64,000 nucleotides of DNA from Limnephilus marmoratus (lineage: Eukaryota > Arthropoda > Insecta > Trichoptera > Limnephilidae). Below are positions 22,707 through 33,579 of this stretch, one piece after another (within the stretch, counting starts at the first letter, position 1; each line of letters opens with the position of its first letter). The stretch is taken from the NCBI GenBank assembly GCA_917880885.1, contig OU862910.1, forward strand, positions 52,257,285-52,321,284, in the 5' to 3' direction. The notes below the pieces were generated by a model, which ran no database searches, was not told the origin of the DNA, and saw only the letters and a program-made list of their open reading frames with translations. Position numbers and translations under genes: made by a program.

Positions 22707-23369
22707 TCATAATTTTCTTAATCATTTGTAAAATTGTAAAATTTTACGTAAAATCATTTATTGTATTTTTGTTCATCGTCGTTAAGTAAATGTTTACAAT
22801 TTACAAGCTGTTCATTGTTCAATCTATATCATCGATACGGAAAATGCTGTAAAGGACAATAAATCCAAAAATGAGTTAAATCTGTCATTTTTCTCCGTTT
22901 TTTTTTCTTTCGATCTGCGTCGACGAAATATTTCTAGGAAAATAAGTGCATCTTTTACGACGTGCATTTTAAGAGGATTGTTTTCTGAAAAATTAAAAAA
23001 ATACTATTATCAAAGAAATTTACAAAAAACTTTAAGCGTTCTGAAAGATCTATTCAATGTTATTTTTATATTCAATTAACTATAGGCTTCGACCGAGTAT
23101 ACCCCTACATCAATGATTATAGGTCTACAAAAAAAAATATGAATAAGCATTTTGTCCTTTACAGCATTGCAAATTTCCGTGATCGATATTGTAATATATT
23201 AAGAAGAGTTTCTGGGGCTTGGTTTTGAAAACATATCTACAGTTTTATACTGAGATTGATTATACCCCCATTCCCTTTTCCTGCCTTTTAAATCAGAATA
23301 GAGCCCAGGCAAAGCTAGGTGCTTCAGCCTTTAGCTAGATTCACGTAAATTATATATCCTCTTAACATC
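22707..23369. other. Intron 1: small inverted pair only
   Basis: AATGCTGTAAAGGACAATAA (near 22845) recurs inverted as TTGTCCTTTACAGCATTGCA (near 23153), with CATCGATACGG / CCGTGATCGAT beside it. This suggests a roughly 370-bp element with imperfect ends. Nothing else recognised. Confidence 0.4.
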
Positions 23370-23475
23370 TGCCCTGATGATGGACACTGTAACGCTGTCC
23401 GAAATGTTGGCTAGAGGAGGAGGTGGCGCAACACGGCATAACATCCCAAAAATAATTAACAAAAATATTTTCTTC
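23370..23475 (+). mobile_element. Penelope-like terminal repeat (solo)
   Basis: GCCCTGATGATGGACACTGT, AACGCTGTCCGAAATGTTGG, CTAGAGGAGGAGGTGGCGCA and ACACGGCATAACATCCC form the best copy of a module seen six times in the window. GGAC...GTCC can form a stem between CTGATGA and GAAA. Sense orientation is plus. Assignment to Penelope-like elements rests on its similarity in layout to the 28.8-kb copy. Confidence 0.55.
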
Positions 23476-23805
23476 CGTTGCTTTCTCCTAGCGTGAGAGT
23501 TTCTCCAAGTATGGGGGAAGAGTGATATATAGTTTTTAGATTATTAGATTATTATCTTCTTCTTCAATGATGTAGCACCATTTCGAATCGAAAAGGTGCT
23601 TGGAATGGCTTTAGCTAAGTTAAGTACCAGATCTGGACAGTCCAATTACAAACCCTTTTTCCTCTTCTTCGTCTCCTTCATTTCCTTCAATGTTACAACT
23701 TTTCTTAAAGTAAAGTAAAGCTCCGAAGTTATAATAAAAGAAATATTGTGCAATGATGTAATCAATGCGCTTACTTTTTTTAAAATGTTATAATATTGTT
23801 AATAC

Positions 23806-23994
23806 CTTTAAATGTGAAGCCTTTAGCTGTGGGTCGCTGGGCAGCGAGTGCTGCCAGTGCATGGGCTGCGTACCCCTGGCGCCGCCCCCGCCCCCGCCCG
23901 GCCCCGGGACTCCCGCCCCGCTGCCGCCCGCGCCCCCGCCGCCCGCCGCATGGGAGCCTCCGTTACCCATGGCAGCGCCTGCCGTTCATAGCAT
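23806..23994 (-). CDS. Exon 1 (first coding exon) of unnamed gene
   Basis: This exon contains the start of the protein. An acceptor-like GTTTGTTGCAG ends at 23995, so an untranslated exon must lie further upstream. The start codon at 23970 has an excellent context (GCTGCCATGG); an in-frame TGA six codons upstream excludes a longer N terminus from this exon. Residues 1-55 begin MGNGGSHAAGGGGAGGSG, a Gly-rich low-complexity segment (9-33), and finish PMHWQHSLPSDPQLKASHLK. The initial Met-Gly could in principle be N-myristoylated, but that is a guess. Donor AAG|GTATTA, phase 0. The whole visible gene runs 23994-2697 on this strand in 11 exons and 1,081 codons; it has a mostly polar, apparently disordered product with short Pro-rich and aromatic motifs. 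A scaffold or cytoskeletal adaptor role fits the composition but is speculative. Confidence 0.82.
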
Positions 23995-24349
23995 CTGCAA
24001 CAAACATAGCATCGGTGAGTTGAGATTGCAGTAAAGCAGGCGTTTGGAAGGGATACAAGAATACAACATAAAAAGAGGAAAACACGGGATCAACTGTCCG
24101 AGGGATCAACTAATGGGACAAATTGTCAGGGGATCACACACAGTGGGTAATTTCTGCGATTTGCCACATTCAATAACCCAGCATTATTTTCACAACAATC
24201 TCGTTCCAACATTTCTGCTCTGAATGTCACTTTCCACGATCCAAATATCACGAAATAAGCAACAAGTAGGTGATCCAAATAGAAAAAAATACCACATCAA
24301 ACAAAGCACCATGAAAGAATATTATATTCATATTTGCATTTTAACATAA
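23995..24349. other. Upstream intron or leader: nothing recognised
   Basis: No exon or repeat identified directly upstream of the first coding exon. Confidence 0.4.
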
Positions 24350-25677
24350 GGGAACGTACCCATACTACGTGACACACTTTTTGCAATTTTTTACCCCCCC
24401 CCCCCCCCCCCCGGTGGCGTATTTACAATCCCTACCGCGTTTCAGTCGCTTTAAATTCTCAATATCAAAATTTAAATATTTAGAAATAAAATTATTAATT
24501 TCTAATATACACATTGGAAAGATTATTTTATCTTGATTTTAGAACAATTTTTGTTTTTGCAAAGTGATAAAAAATTATCAATATAGAGGTTTATTTACAA
24601 TATATGGGAATAATATTAAAATTTAAATATTTAGAAATAAAATTATTAATTTCTAATATACACATCAGAAAGATTATTTTATCTAGATTTTAGATCAATT
24701 TTTGCTTTTGCAATGTGATAAAAAATAACCAATATAGAGGTATATTTAAAATGTAAATTGTCATTACCGCGACTGAATCGGTATAGGTTTTGTAAATACG
24801 CCCCCCGGTGACCACGTGTAGTATATTCCAAGACCCCACCCGTACAGTTTTCACGTAGTAAATCATAAATATGGTTTCGAATCATTTTTTGCTAACAAAA
24901 AATAAAAAATGCATTATTTGGCTTATATTTGTCTTTATTAATACGGCGCTTGCTGCGTGACAGCAAGAGTGCATGCATTACAAGAGGAAAAAATATTATC
25001 AAGATAAAACTTATGTCAAAATATATTGAAACCGGAACGTTATTTATGGAAACGAAAGTCTTGTTATTTTTATAAACATTTTTCATCTCAATCATCTTCA
25101 ACAAACACGTTCCCAGCATCAATCCATTCGTTGTTATAGTTGTTTTGCCACCTGCGAGTTTAAAAAGCGCCAAACACTGCGCGCCATATTTGAATGTACG
25201 AGGGTGGGTTTTTAAGTTTGCGGATTGAGTAAGGAGTGGAAATAAAAACCAAAATTATTTTTCCTTTTCAACATATTCACCTACTACCCTAATACATTTT
25301 TCCGATCTTTAAATTAACTTAAAGGAACTTGATAACAGCGCGGAACTCAATTTTCTCCACATTTCACAATTTCTTCCCGATTGAAGTGTTTGGTTGACGA
25401 TAGCTCAAAGACTAATGACATAATTACGATAAAACCCGGTGTTTATCCTAAAAATGAGTTGTTCAATTAGTACCTAATTCAGCGGTACCCCCATTAATCA
25501 CTTACCTTCCCATTCCGCGAACTTAAAAACCTCCCCTCGTAGCTCGATAAAAAACGCGAGATTTCTAGATTGACTACGTGATAAAAACCTAAACCCCCCC
25601 CCCCCGTTGTGACCAAGCGTGGTATTTTGATGACCCTCCCCCCTACTGAACAGGTCACGTAGTATGGGTACGTTCCC
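24350..25677. mobile_element. PIF/Harbinger-like TIR element (copy D1)
   Basis: The ends are inverted: GGGAACGTACCCATACTACG at the left and CGTAGTATGGGTACGTTCCC at the right, each flanked by TAA (24347-24349 and 25678-25680). A 3-bp TAA duplication fits the TWA preference of PIF/Harbinger elements. It has C-runs at both ends like the short copies at 36.5 and 38.0 kb, but is much longer, and another element is inserted at 24417-24801. Near 25200 a GAGGGTGGGTTTTTAAGTTT sequence resembles a mariner end. No transposase frame recognised. Confidence 0.7.
24417..24801 (+). mobile_element. Small TIR element with 9-bp TSD (copy E1)
   Basis: It starts GCGTATTTACAATCCCTACC and ends GGTTTTGTAAATACGC, an imperfect TIR of about 30 bp. 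A perfect 9-bp repeat CCCCCGGTG flanks it (24408-24416, 24802-24810). Internally a block of about 170 bp is duplicated (TTAGAAATAAAATTATTAAT occurs at about 24480 and 24636). A 9-bp duplication suggests the Mutator-like group; no protein is encoded, so this is inference. It interrupts element D1. Confidence 0.8.
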
Positions 25678-25847
25678 TAACACGATCAGAAAATACTTCG
25701 ATACACGCCGATATAAATTGATAACTGCGATGTCCACGGGTTTCGTGGCTGTGTATTTACACTCGTTGAAATATTTGTTTAGAAGTTTACTAAAATTTTG
25801 TGCTCAATGCAGATTTTTCAATGCGTCCATTGATAAGCAAAAGATTG

Positions 25848-26145
25848 TGATCAATTTAAACCTTTATTGGATAACCAACACCTCAGCCATAGGTCACCCC
25901 AAGTGGTTCGCTACGTTAGGTGATTTAGCAAGGGTGGCCGGGTTTATGGGGTGAGGTTTGTCTAGGTCTTGGAGGCGGATGACCAGGACACACTGAACCC
26001 CAGTTTCCTACCCACCCCTTAAACCCTTACCTTCCTAGAACTCTCCTTCCTTAAAAAAACCCTCCACACAGCATCCCTAAAGATGACACAGGCCCTGAGG
26101 GAAATTATTTTCCTCGGGGCCTCCTGTGTGGAGCTCATGTAAAAA
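25848..26145 (+). repeat. Family A repeat (copy 3)
   Basis: It reads ATTGGATAACCAACACCTCA, then TAGGTCACCCCAAGTGG, TCTAGGTCTTGGAGGCGGAT, CCCTCCACACAGCATCCC, and the hairpin GGCCCTGAGGGAAATTATTT with TTCCTCGGGGCC, ending TGTGTGGAGC. It matches the other copies in order; the 5' GGGTACCGCC block is missing. Confidence 0.8.
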
Positions 26146-27440
26146 AAAAATTGCTAACTAACCATAACGCCGTTCAGAACGGAGGATTTAGCACCGCAAT
26201 TCGGTCGTGGCACAAACCAATTCGGTCGTGGCTTCATTTACACTCATACGCACTACTCTTCCATTGCCCGAAGATAGATGGCCCTAATTCAAGTATTTGA
26301 TGCACTCAATCGTGCCGTGTCTCCCTTGGGCGTTCCCAATCTTCACTTCTATTAGGTATCTCTGTAGTTTTAACATTTTTTTTTTATTTAGACTACAAAC
26401 TGTTATAATTTAGATGAAGTGCGTAGGACGGCCCAAAGAATGCTCTCAAAAATATCTGTTGCTAGAGACCTTAGTACTAGCTCACTTCAGTTCTGAATTG
26501 GAGGGGCGAACCCACACATTAGAGACATCTCTCGGAGAACTCTTTAAACTTTACGAGCTATTAGCACTAGAGCCATCTATGCTATTTAGCTCGAACTATC
26601 ACACACACTTTACCTGCAGATAGGTACCTAGTACCCATAGCCAATAAGAGGAAGTTTTTTTATTCTCTTGATATATTTAGAAATCGATAGGCTTCTGCAG
26701 TATCTGTATTCAAAGAATTTGGTTAATAACATTGGCTCGTCTGTACAACACGAGTTCGTTTTAATGCATGAAGACTTAGGCCGTTCAACCTAAGCCTCGG
26801 CCGAATTCAACCGAATAAGGTCGTGCGCGAGCACTTTGACTCTGATTAATCCGTGCAAAAAACCAACGCAATTTTAATTGGAAAAGTGAAAGTGGAAAGA
26901 ATAAAGCAAAGAGTGCCCGACCTGTTAATGACATCGCTGCTTCTAGGTGAGGTATGCGACCCGACTTGATTCCGTTTCTTGTTTTTATAATCGACACAAA
27001 ATGCCGCGATGGGGATGCTTTTCGCCGCAAGGGTTTTTAACCCCTCAGGCCTCAACCTATTTTGTCAGAGGTTCAAAATATTTACGTTTTGCAATAATAT
27101 TCAAATAATTAGAATATTTCTGAATGTATCCGAAAACTAAAAACTGTTTTAGAAATGTGATGAAATATGCTTTCAAATTTTATAATTAGAAATAAACATA
27201 TATTTTTTGCTTGGAAACATAAACAGTTTTTAAAAATGGCGCACCTTACTTTCTTCTAACTAAACTTACTGATAACTGATAACAATAAAAACACATATAT
27301 AATTAGTTAGGAAAATATATTATAAATGTTATCACCAAATCACCTTTTCATAGTTTTAGGTAAAACTATTTTTTTTTTAATTCTCAAAGTTACATAGTTT
27401 TTTTTTCAAATTGCGTTCGGGAAATTTGTATTCATAAAAG
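26146..27440. other. No gene recognised
   Basis: A short tandem of AATTCGGTCGTGGC (26200-26235) is the only structure seen. The open frames at 26414-26623 and 26785-27055 have no recognisable domain. Confidence 0.45.
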
Positions 27441-27444
27441 TCAG

Positions 27445-27845
27445 AATCTCCAGGTACTTCCACCTTTATATTCTACATACCCTTATCCTCGCCACATTCA
27501 TATTCTACATACCCTGATCCTCACCCCATTCATATTCTACATAAGCTTATCCTCACCACCTTCATATTCTACATACCCTTATCCTCATCACCTTCATATT
27601 CTACACACCCTTATCCTCATCACCTTCATATTCTACACACCCTTATCCTCACCCCAATCATATTCTACATACCCTTATCCTCATCACCTTCATATTCTAC
27701 ATACCCTTATCCTCATCACCTTCATATTCTACACACCCTTATCCTCATCACCTTCATATTCTACATACCCCCATCCTCACCCCAATCATATTCTACATAC
27801 CCTTATCCTCACCACCTTCATATTCTACATACCCTTATCCTTTTC
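27445..27845. repeat. Minisatellite, unit about 32 bp, about 12 copies
   Basis: The unit is close to ACCCTTATCCTCATCACC followed by TTCATATTCTACAT, repeated head to tail with small changes (CATCACC/CACCACC/ACCCCAA; ACATACC/ACACACC). Spacing is constant near 32 bp with no unique spacers. Confidence 0.9.
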
Positions 27846-27940
27846 CTGCTCACTAACTTCAGCCTCGTAACGAACCCCAATAGGGGATGATAGAGTCTCA
27901 TTGGCTCCAGACTGTTGGAAGCAGTATTCACATTTAAAGT
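27846..27940 (-). repeat. Family C repeat fragment
   Basis: GCCTCGTAACGAACCCCAAT, AGGGGATGATAGAGTCTCAT, TGGCTCCAGACTGTTGGAAG and CAGT match, in reverse complement, the family C copies at 42.9, 46.7 and 60.6 kb. It directly follows the minisatellite. Confidence 0.65.
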
Positions 27941-28333
27941 ATTAACGAAGTTTTATTAAAGCTTAAAAAAAAATATTAGTTGTGGAATATTATTTAACTT
28001 TAATTTTAAATAAATTTTAAGGCGTTGATCCTTTTGCTAATCCGTGACACTGACGAGATAACATTTTTATACTTGAAAGTTTGAATGAAATAATAGCTGA
28101 AGCAAAGTTTAGATATTAATTAAAATTAAATATATCCCAATTTTTCTTCTTGAAAATAGTTCTTCAATTTCACAGAAATGATAATTCTCTCGTTCCGACC
28201 AGTTGCACTCTTGTGTATAAATGTACAAATAAATAATAAACATCTAAATCGGTGCAGCCTATCTGCTCACTGGCGTGTGGCACTGTTTACTGTATGTATC
28301 ACAATGTGGAATAATGTTTGTATCTACCGGGAC
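27941..28333. other. No gene recognised
   Basis: AT-rich DNA up to element E2; nothing identified. Confidence 0.45.
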
Positions 28334-28733
28334 GCGTATTTACAAAACCTATACCGATTCAGTCGCGGTAACGACAATTTACATTTTAAATATAGCTCTA
28401 AATTGGTTATTTTTTATCATATTGCAAAAACAAAAATTGTTCTAAAATCTAGATAAAATAATCTTTCTGATGTGTATATTAGAAATTAATAATTTTATTT
28501 CTAAATATTTAAATTTATTATTGTTATTATTTATATTATTCCTATATATTGTAAATACACCTCTATATTGATAATTTTTTATCACTTTGCAAAAACAAAA
28601 ATTGTTCTAAAATCTAGATAAAATAATCTTTCCAATGTGTATATTAGAAATTTATAATTTTATTTCTAAATATTTAAAATTTTGATATTGAAAATTTAAA
28701 GCGACTGAAACGCGGTAGGGATTGTAAATACGC
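28334..28733 (-). mobile_element. Small TIR element with 9-bp TSD (copy E2)
   Basis: It is the reverse-complement counterpart of E1: it begins GCGTATTTACAAAACCTATA and ends GGATTGTAAATACGC after CGACTGAAACGCGGTAG. A perfect 9-bp duplication TACCGGGAC flanks it (28325-28333, 28734-28742). The internal duplicated block is present. Two copies with independent perfect 9-bp duplications establish the family's boundaries. Confidence 0.82.
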
Positions 28734-28811
28734 TACCGGGACACGAAGAGAGGACTGTACATACAGAGTATATAGCCAAACTACTTACGTTTTCAAATGA
28801 TCTAGAATCAG

Positions 28812-29470
28812 GTAAATGAAACAATTTAACTTTGTTTGAACCACTTTTATTTTTGAGTAAATCCGACCGGTTTCAGAACGACCGTTCCTTCTTCATTCTT
28901 CAGGGCAAGTGTATACTGATTGCACAGTTTTGAAATATGGATGGGAACAATGTATTATTACGGTAGGGGTGGAGCCGTTGCTAGGTATTAATGAAGAGTG
29001 GGTGGGTAATATTGGAAAAACAACTCGTAATTTTGAAATCAGAGTCAAAGAACATTTAAGATGTCTTAATAATAATAATTTTTCTGAGTTTGCTAACCAT
29101 ATCATTGAAAATAACCATAGTTTTGAAAAAAATACGGAGATAAAATATTCTTCATATTTATCATAAAGAAAAACGTTTAGATAACCTAGAAGCCTTGAAA
29201 ATAAATAAAAAAAATCCCTTAAAAATAATGAATCTATTATCAACAAACAAAAAATATTGTCTTATAGCCCAATCATGGATATGTTCCCCTACCCACCCAC
29301 CTTCATTAATACCTAGCAACGGCTCCACCCCTACCATAATAATACATTGTTCCCATCCATTTTTCAAAACTTTCAAATCAATATACAGGTGCCCGTAGTC
29401 GTTCTGAAACCGGTCGGGTTTACTCAAAAATAAAAGTGGTTCAAACAAAGTTTAATTGTTTCATTTATCC
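28812..29470 (+). mobile_element. Penelope-like element remnant with GIY-YIG end
   Basis: Between two inverted arms (about 28820-29008 and 29283-29455; for example GGGGTGGAGCCGTTGCTAGG mirrored at 29306-29325) lies the end of a coding region. NIGKTTRNFEIRVKEHLRC (from about 29008) with SEFANHIIENNHSF resembles the GIY-YIG endonuclease of Penelope-like elements from the YIG motif onward. The GIY part is lost at the arm junction. A stop at 29164, probably a frameshift, interrupts the final part (KRLDNLEALKINKK in the next frame). The arms carry CCGACCGGTTTCAGAAC next to a degenerate hammerhead-like core. Reverse transcriptase is absent. Confidence 0.8.
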
Positions 29471-30690
29471 ATAATGGACAACCACAAAGTTATAGCTACA
29501 TACAAAAGTATATATAGAATCAGGTAATTTAGAATGTGTGAAACTTTTCTCTCATTTGAAGTTCTATACCTACATCCAACGGGTACTCTATAAACTCATG
29601 GGGTAATCGATGATTTACATCGTAAAATGTCAAGGGGTACTTGACTTACTTCAACCAGTGATTCCTGACATTATTTGGAGTAAAAAAAGTAAGTGAAATT
29701 TTGTTCTCCCGAGATATTTTTGATGTTTTTTTTTCAACTGAAAACATAACAAATCAGTATTGGACAGTTGGGGTCGGAGAGAGTTTGTTTAGTTACTCGG
29801 CTGAGTGACCAATGATGACATGTGGAAGAATTTCTTTTGTTAGGTTTCAAAGAATAAAAATAAAAAAAAGTCCCCGGAGACCAAAATTACATTTACATTT
29901 TTTACTCCAAATGTGATGAATCACTGATAAAAGTAAGTAAAGTACATCTCTTCACACCGTGAATATATTTACGTAATTTATGTGTAAAATAGGTAATTTA
30001 TAACCTAAGCCATATAAATCACTGGCAATTCTAGTACAAAGGTCAATGCTTTCAGCTCTTCGCCAAGGGAAAATGCGTGACATGTTCCACTCAATAATAA
30101 TCATCAGTGGTAAATACGGGGAGAAATCTATGCCACTGACCATTGCAAATTATGTATTGGAAAAGACTATCGACCGCCAAGTAAACATATGTAAGATGAA
30201 TGGTGTGGTTTAAAAGAACTTAGCAGTGTTTCTCTTCTCAGCTAAAAAAATATGCATTGTTTGATTTAGCAGCTAAGCGTGGAAAGCAAAAATGAAGCAT
30301 TCGTTGATGGTGTTAGACCGACAACTTGACCTAACCTCTTAAAGTTCCCAAATAAAATTAAGAACCAGATACTGATTCAAAAACAAACAATAAAAAATAT
30401 TCAGATATGCACTGACCGATTTTGTTGCAGAAGAAAGTCAGCGTTGAATCACAAAATATACATCATTAGAAATACAATCAATTTTAAATTTTACAAATCC
30501 ATTAACAAAGATCTGTTAAAGACCTACGATGAAGGTGGACACGTTATGTTTATAGTATAGAATTAGATTTTGAGGGTGTTGAAACATGCGGATTTTTAAC
30601 TAATGGATTCCTTGTAATTTAACGATGATAGAAGATGATAAGTATTTTATTGCTTGCAACTAACGAAATTTTACAAATGTCATTTTAATA
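29471..30690. other. No gene recognised
   Basis: AT-rich; two short similar segments contain AATCACTG next to ACTCCAAAT (29650-29690 and 29890-29930, inverted). No coding evidence. Confidence 0.45.
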
Positions 30691-30699
30691 CATAAAAAT

Positions 30700-31235
30700 G
30701 AATGTTTCTACATTTGTCTGACCTTATGCGTTCCTAAACCATTCGTCCGATTGCGATGAAACTTTGGAGATTTGAAGTGCGCATGCCCGCGATGGTTTAT
30801 AAACATAATTGTGAGCTCTGGCGTTTATTTCTTATACTATTCATCCGATTGCGATCAAACTTTGGTGAGTTGTTGAGCTCACGCCCGTGAAAGTTTTTTT
30901 ATATCTACTGGTAAGCTCTGGCGTTTAGAAATCTGTATAAAAATTTTGCCATAGTTGGCGCCCGAGTTGTTTGAAAAAATGAGTATATTTCATATAGTTA
31001 AGCTTCAGGGAAGAAAGGAGGGAGGGGGGAAAATCCGAGAGGGAAAGGGGGGTTCGCGGGACGGGGGGAAGAGGGATAGGGGAGGGAGGAAGGCTGGGAA
31101 GGTGGAGGGGAAACAAAAGGACGCAGAAAGGGGAATGGGGACAAATGGGAAAGGACACGCAGGGAGAAACTATTTTTTTATATTTTTAAAATATTTACAA
31201 GGAATTCAGAAAATTTAATTAGTATTTTAGCTAGT
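30700..31235 (-). repeat. Dispersed repeat, family F-related, purine-rich
   Basis: Two related blocks (CGTCCGATTGCGATGAAACT near 30744 and CATCCGATTGCGATCAAACT near 30842) precede a purine-rich tract (31010-31160, GGGAGGGAGGAAGG type) that ends AAAGGACACGCAGGGAGAAA. This resembles the reverse complement of the 9.65-kb repeat. Open frames here are low-complexity artefacts. Confidence 0.5.
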
Positions 31236-31487
31236 GAGACAGTTTTAACAAAAATACCATTTTTAGGATCAGGTAGTTATTTTTTAACATACATTCACCG
31301 TCTGCCTTTTAAATTGCAATTTGTCCAATATCTTCTTAGACCCTTTCTTATTATAGTAATCACCCAATGGTCGTCCTTCTTCAAATAAAAATCTGACTAA
31401 TATTAGTAGTATTGACTAATGAGTAAGCCAGATCAACCTGTTTAATCAGTCTAGTCAGACAGGTACAGGTACAGGTTCGCAGAGAGA
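31236..31487. other. No gene recognised
   Basis: Nothing identified apart from the short tandem AGGTACAGGTACAGGT at its right end. Confidence 0.4.
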
Positions 31488-31625
31488 ATATGTCACGCTG
31501 CAGCGGCGGAGGCTGTGACGTGCCGGTGCCGTACCAGTCCCCGTCCCCGTCACGCGTCGCGACGCCCTACAACCTTAACTGATACGTGACGTCACGCAAC
31601 GATGTCTGTAACCAGTCGCGTTAAC
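31488..31625. promoter_or_regulatory. CpG-rich islet, candidate promoter/first exon
   Basis: The segment is CpG-dense (GTCACGCGTCGCGACGCC) and has a CRE-like palindrome CGTGACGTCACG at 31585-31596, in sharp contrast with its flanks. The gene at 23,994 requires an upstream untranslated exon on the minus strand, and this is the nearest CpG-rich block upstream. That link is a guess; no splice donor is convincingly placed. Confidence 0.25.
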
Positions 31626-33455
31626 CTCAATTGCAGACAATTTGAAAAAATAAATAAAATGAATAATATAAATCATATTTTAGTAGTTTATGAATAATAT
31701 AATCTCGATGGTACCTAAATTTGTTAAATTCGATGCTCTACTTTCCAACACGAAATTCTAAAACTGAACTCATATTTAACCAATATGTAGGTAGGTAGGT
31801 ATTCGTAATATTATATGATCAACTTTTTTGAAAATAAATCATCTTGTATTTTTTTATTTATCACTTCTTCAATAGGTAATAGGCCACTTGCATGGATTTC
31901 ATAACGACTTGGAAAAATCGTGTGGATAGATTTGTTTATTAAGATTACGAAAATGTTAATAATTTTTTTTAGAAATGTACAGTTTTTTTATTTTTAAATA
32001 AATAAATCCATTATTTGGGCCCGTGATGACACTACATGAAAATGTCCTGTCTCCAAAAATTTTCCTATTAATTTTGTAAGATTCCACACTGATTTTTTTT
32101 TATATGGCAACAGCTTGATTTCAGGCGAATTTTTTAATTTGACATTTAACGTTCACTAGATTTATTGTTTGTGCTCTGCGACCTTACCATTTAGTTTGAC
32201 TTTTTGACAGATGTTATGAAGTGAACCCCGTACATTTTACGCTGTCGGTACGTGTTTTAGAGGTATAATGGTAGTAGTGCTGATTTTAACAAAATCAAAC
32301 TTTATAGTATTCATATTCATATTATTATTATAATTTACAAGTACAAGTTTATCACATTGGATTTAGTAATATAGACGTTGAACATTATAATGATTTATGA
32401 TCAATAAGACGGATCAAGGAAAAAAATAATTATGAGATGTAATATTTTTGGTATGCCTCGTTATTCTCCTGTGCCCTTTCTTGTGGAAAACGTTTTTTTT
32501 AATGATTTTCGGCTACGTAATTATCATTTTTTCGCACCTATAAAATTATGTCCCGTCTATCCGGTTTATAAAAAATGGTCTGATTTTTGGGATTGAAATT
32601 TTCAAAAATTCGCCAGGGTTTCAAAAATACGATTAAAAAGAAATACAAAATGTCTTAGAATATTTGCCTAAACCGGAAAAAAAATTAAAAAATGTGATGC
32701 AAGTGGCCTATTGTTTTTTGACTTGTGGCATCTTTTTAATTTGAAATTTTTGGAATAACTAAAAGTTTTTGTTATATACAACAATTATTTATTTTTGCAA
32801 TAGGAAATACCTAAATACCTTTTTTCCACCGCAAATTGAAATATTATTCCTTATGCTTACTTTTATCAATTCTTATGTACCTGCCTACGTAAATTTTGAG
32901 TAGGTATAAGAATAACTTTTGTTTCTAAACATAATACCTAGTTAATTTTTATTAAAATAGTGGTTAAAACAAAGTTAATAATTTAAATTTTATAATTATT
33001 GGTCGCTTGATTGGTTCACCGCAGTTAACAAAGGCGAAATACCAATCAAATAATAAAAATATCTTTCAGATTTTTATCTATCTACGATCGCTCTACTTTT
33101 GATCAAGTAAGAGACACAGCGACATACGATCCTTTTTTGTCGCTTTATTCGGCATACAATTTATTACAGGTATATTTGGAACTTACAACAACCAGACTAG
33201 ACACATGCCCATGTTATGGAGGCCGAAAGAATTTTTCAGTCATTTTGAAACTAACGAGGTAACGTTTCTTAATTCAGAAATTACAGTACAGACAGTTCTC
33301 ACGGTTTCATTAATCTTTTTTAATTAGCCAAAACAAGAATCGACTTTAATACATTATTACATAAGTACAGTCAACTTTTTAATTTAATTATTGAAAAGAC
33401 TAATAAACCTAAACGAAACATGAAACAAAACTAGGCACAGAAAATTAAAAAAAGG
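31626..33455. other. No gene recognised
   Basis: AT-rich with small GTAGGTAGGTAGGT and TACCTA tracts; no repeat family or exon identified. Confidence 0.45.
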
Positions 33456-33457
33456 TA

Positions 33458-33530
33458 ACGGTCGCAACTGGGAATCGAACCCAGGATCTCTAACCCTAAT
33501 AATGCTTCCAACCACTCGCGCAGTGTGACT
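33458..33530 (-). repeat. tRNA-like relic
   Basis: On the minus strand CTGCGCGAGTGGTTGGAAGC resembles a D-arm with A box and CCTGGGTTCGATTCCCAG is a perfect T-arm with B box. The acceptor strands pair at about five of seven positions and no proper anticodon stem forms, so it is a tRNA-derived relic, probably a SINE head. Confidence 0.5.
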
Positions 33531-33579
33531 GATCTGATTTTGGTATTTCAAACTTTAATCTTTTCTTCATACATTGACT

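Noticed and set aside
23765..24034. Plus-strand frames with polyproline and polyarginine in the GC-rich block
   Set aside because: They are antisense shadows of the Gly-rich first coding exon, whose start context and phases fit the minus strand.
27445..27845. CRISPR-like regular repeats
   Set aside because: The units follow each other without unique spacers in an insect-type genome; it is a minisatellite.
30925..31218. Frames rich in Gly/Lys or Pro/Ser
   Set aside because: They are by-products of a purine-rich tract in a dispersed repeat.
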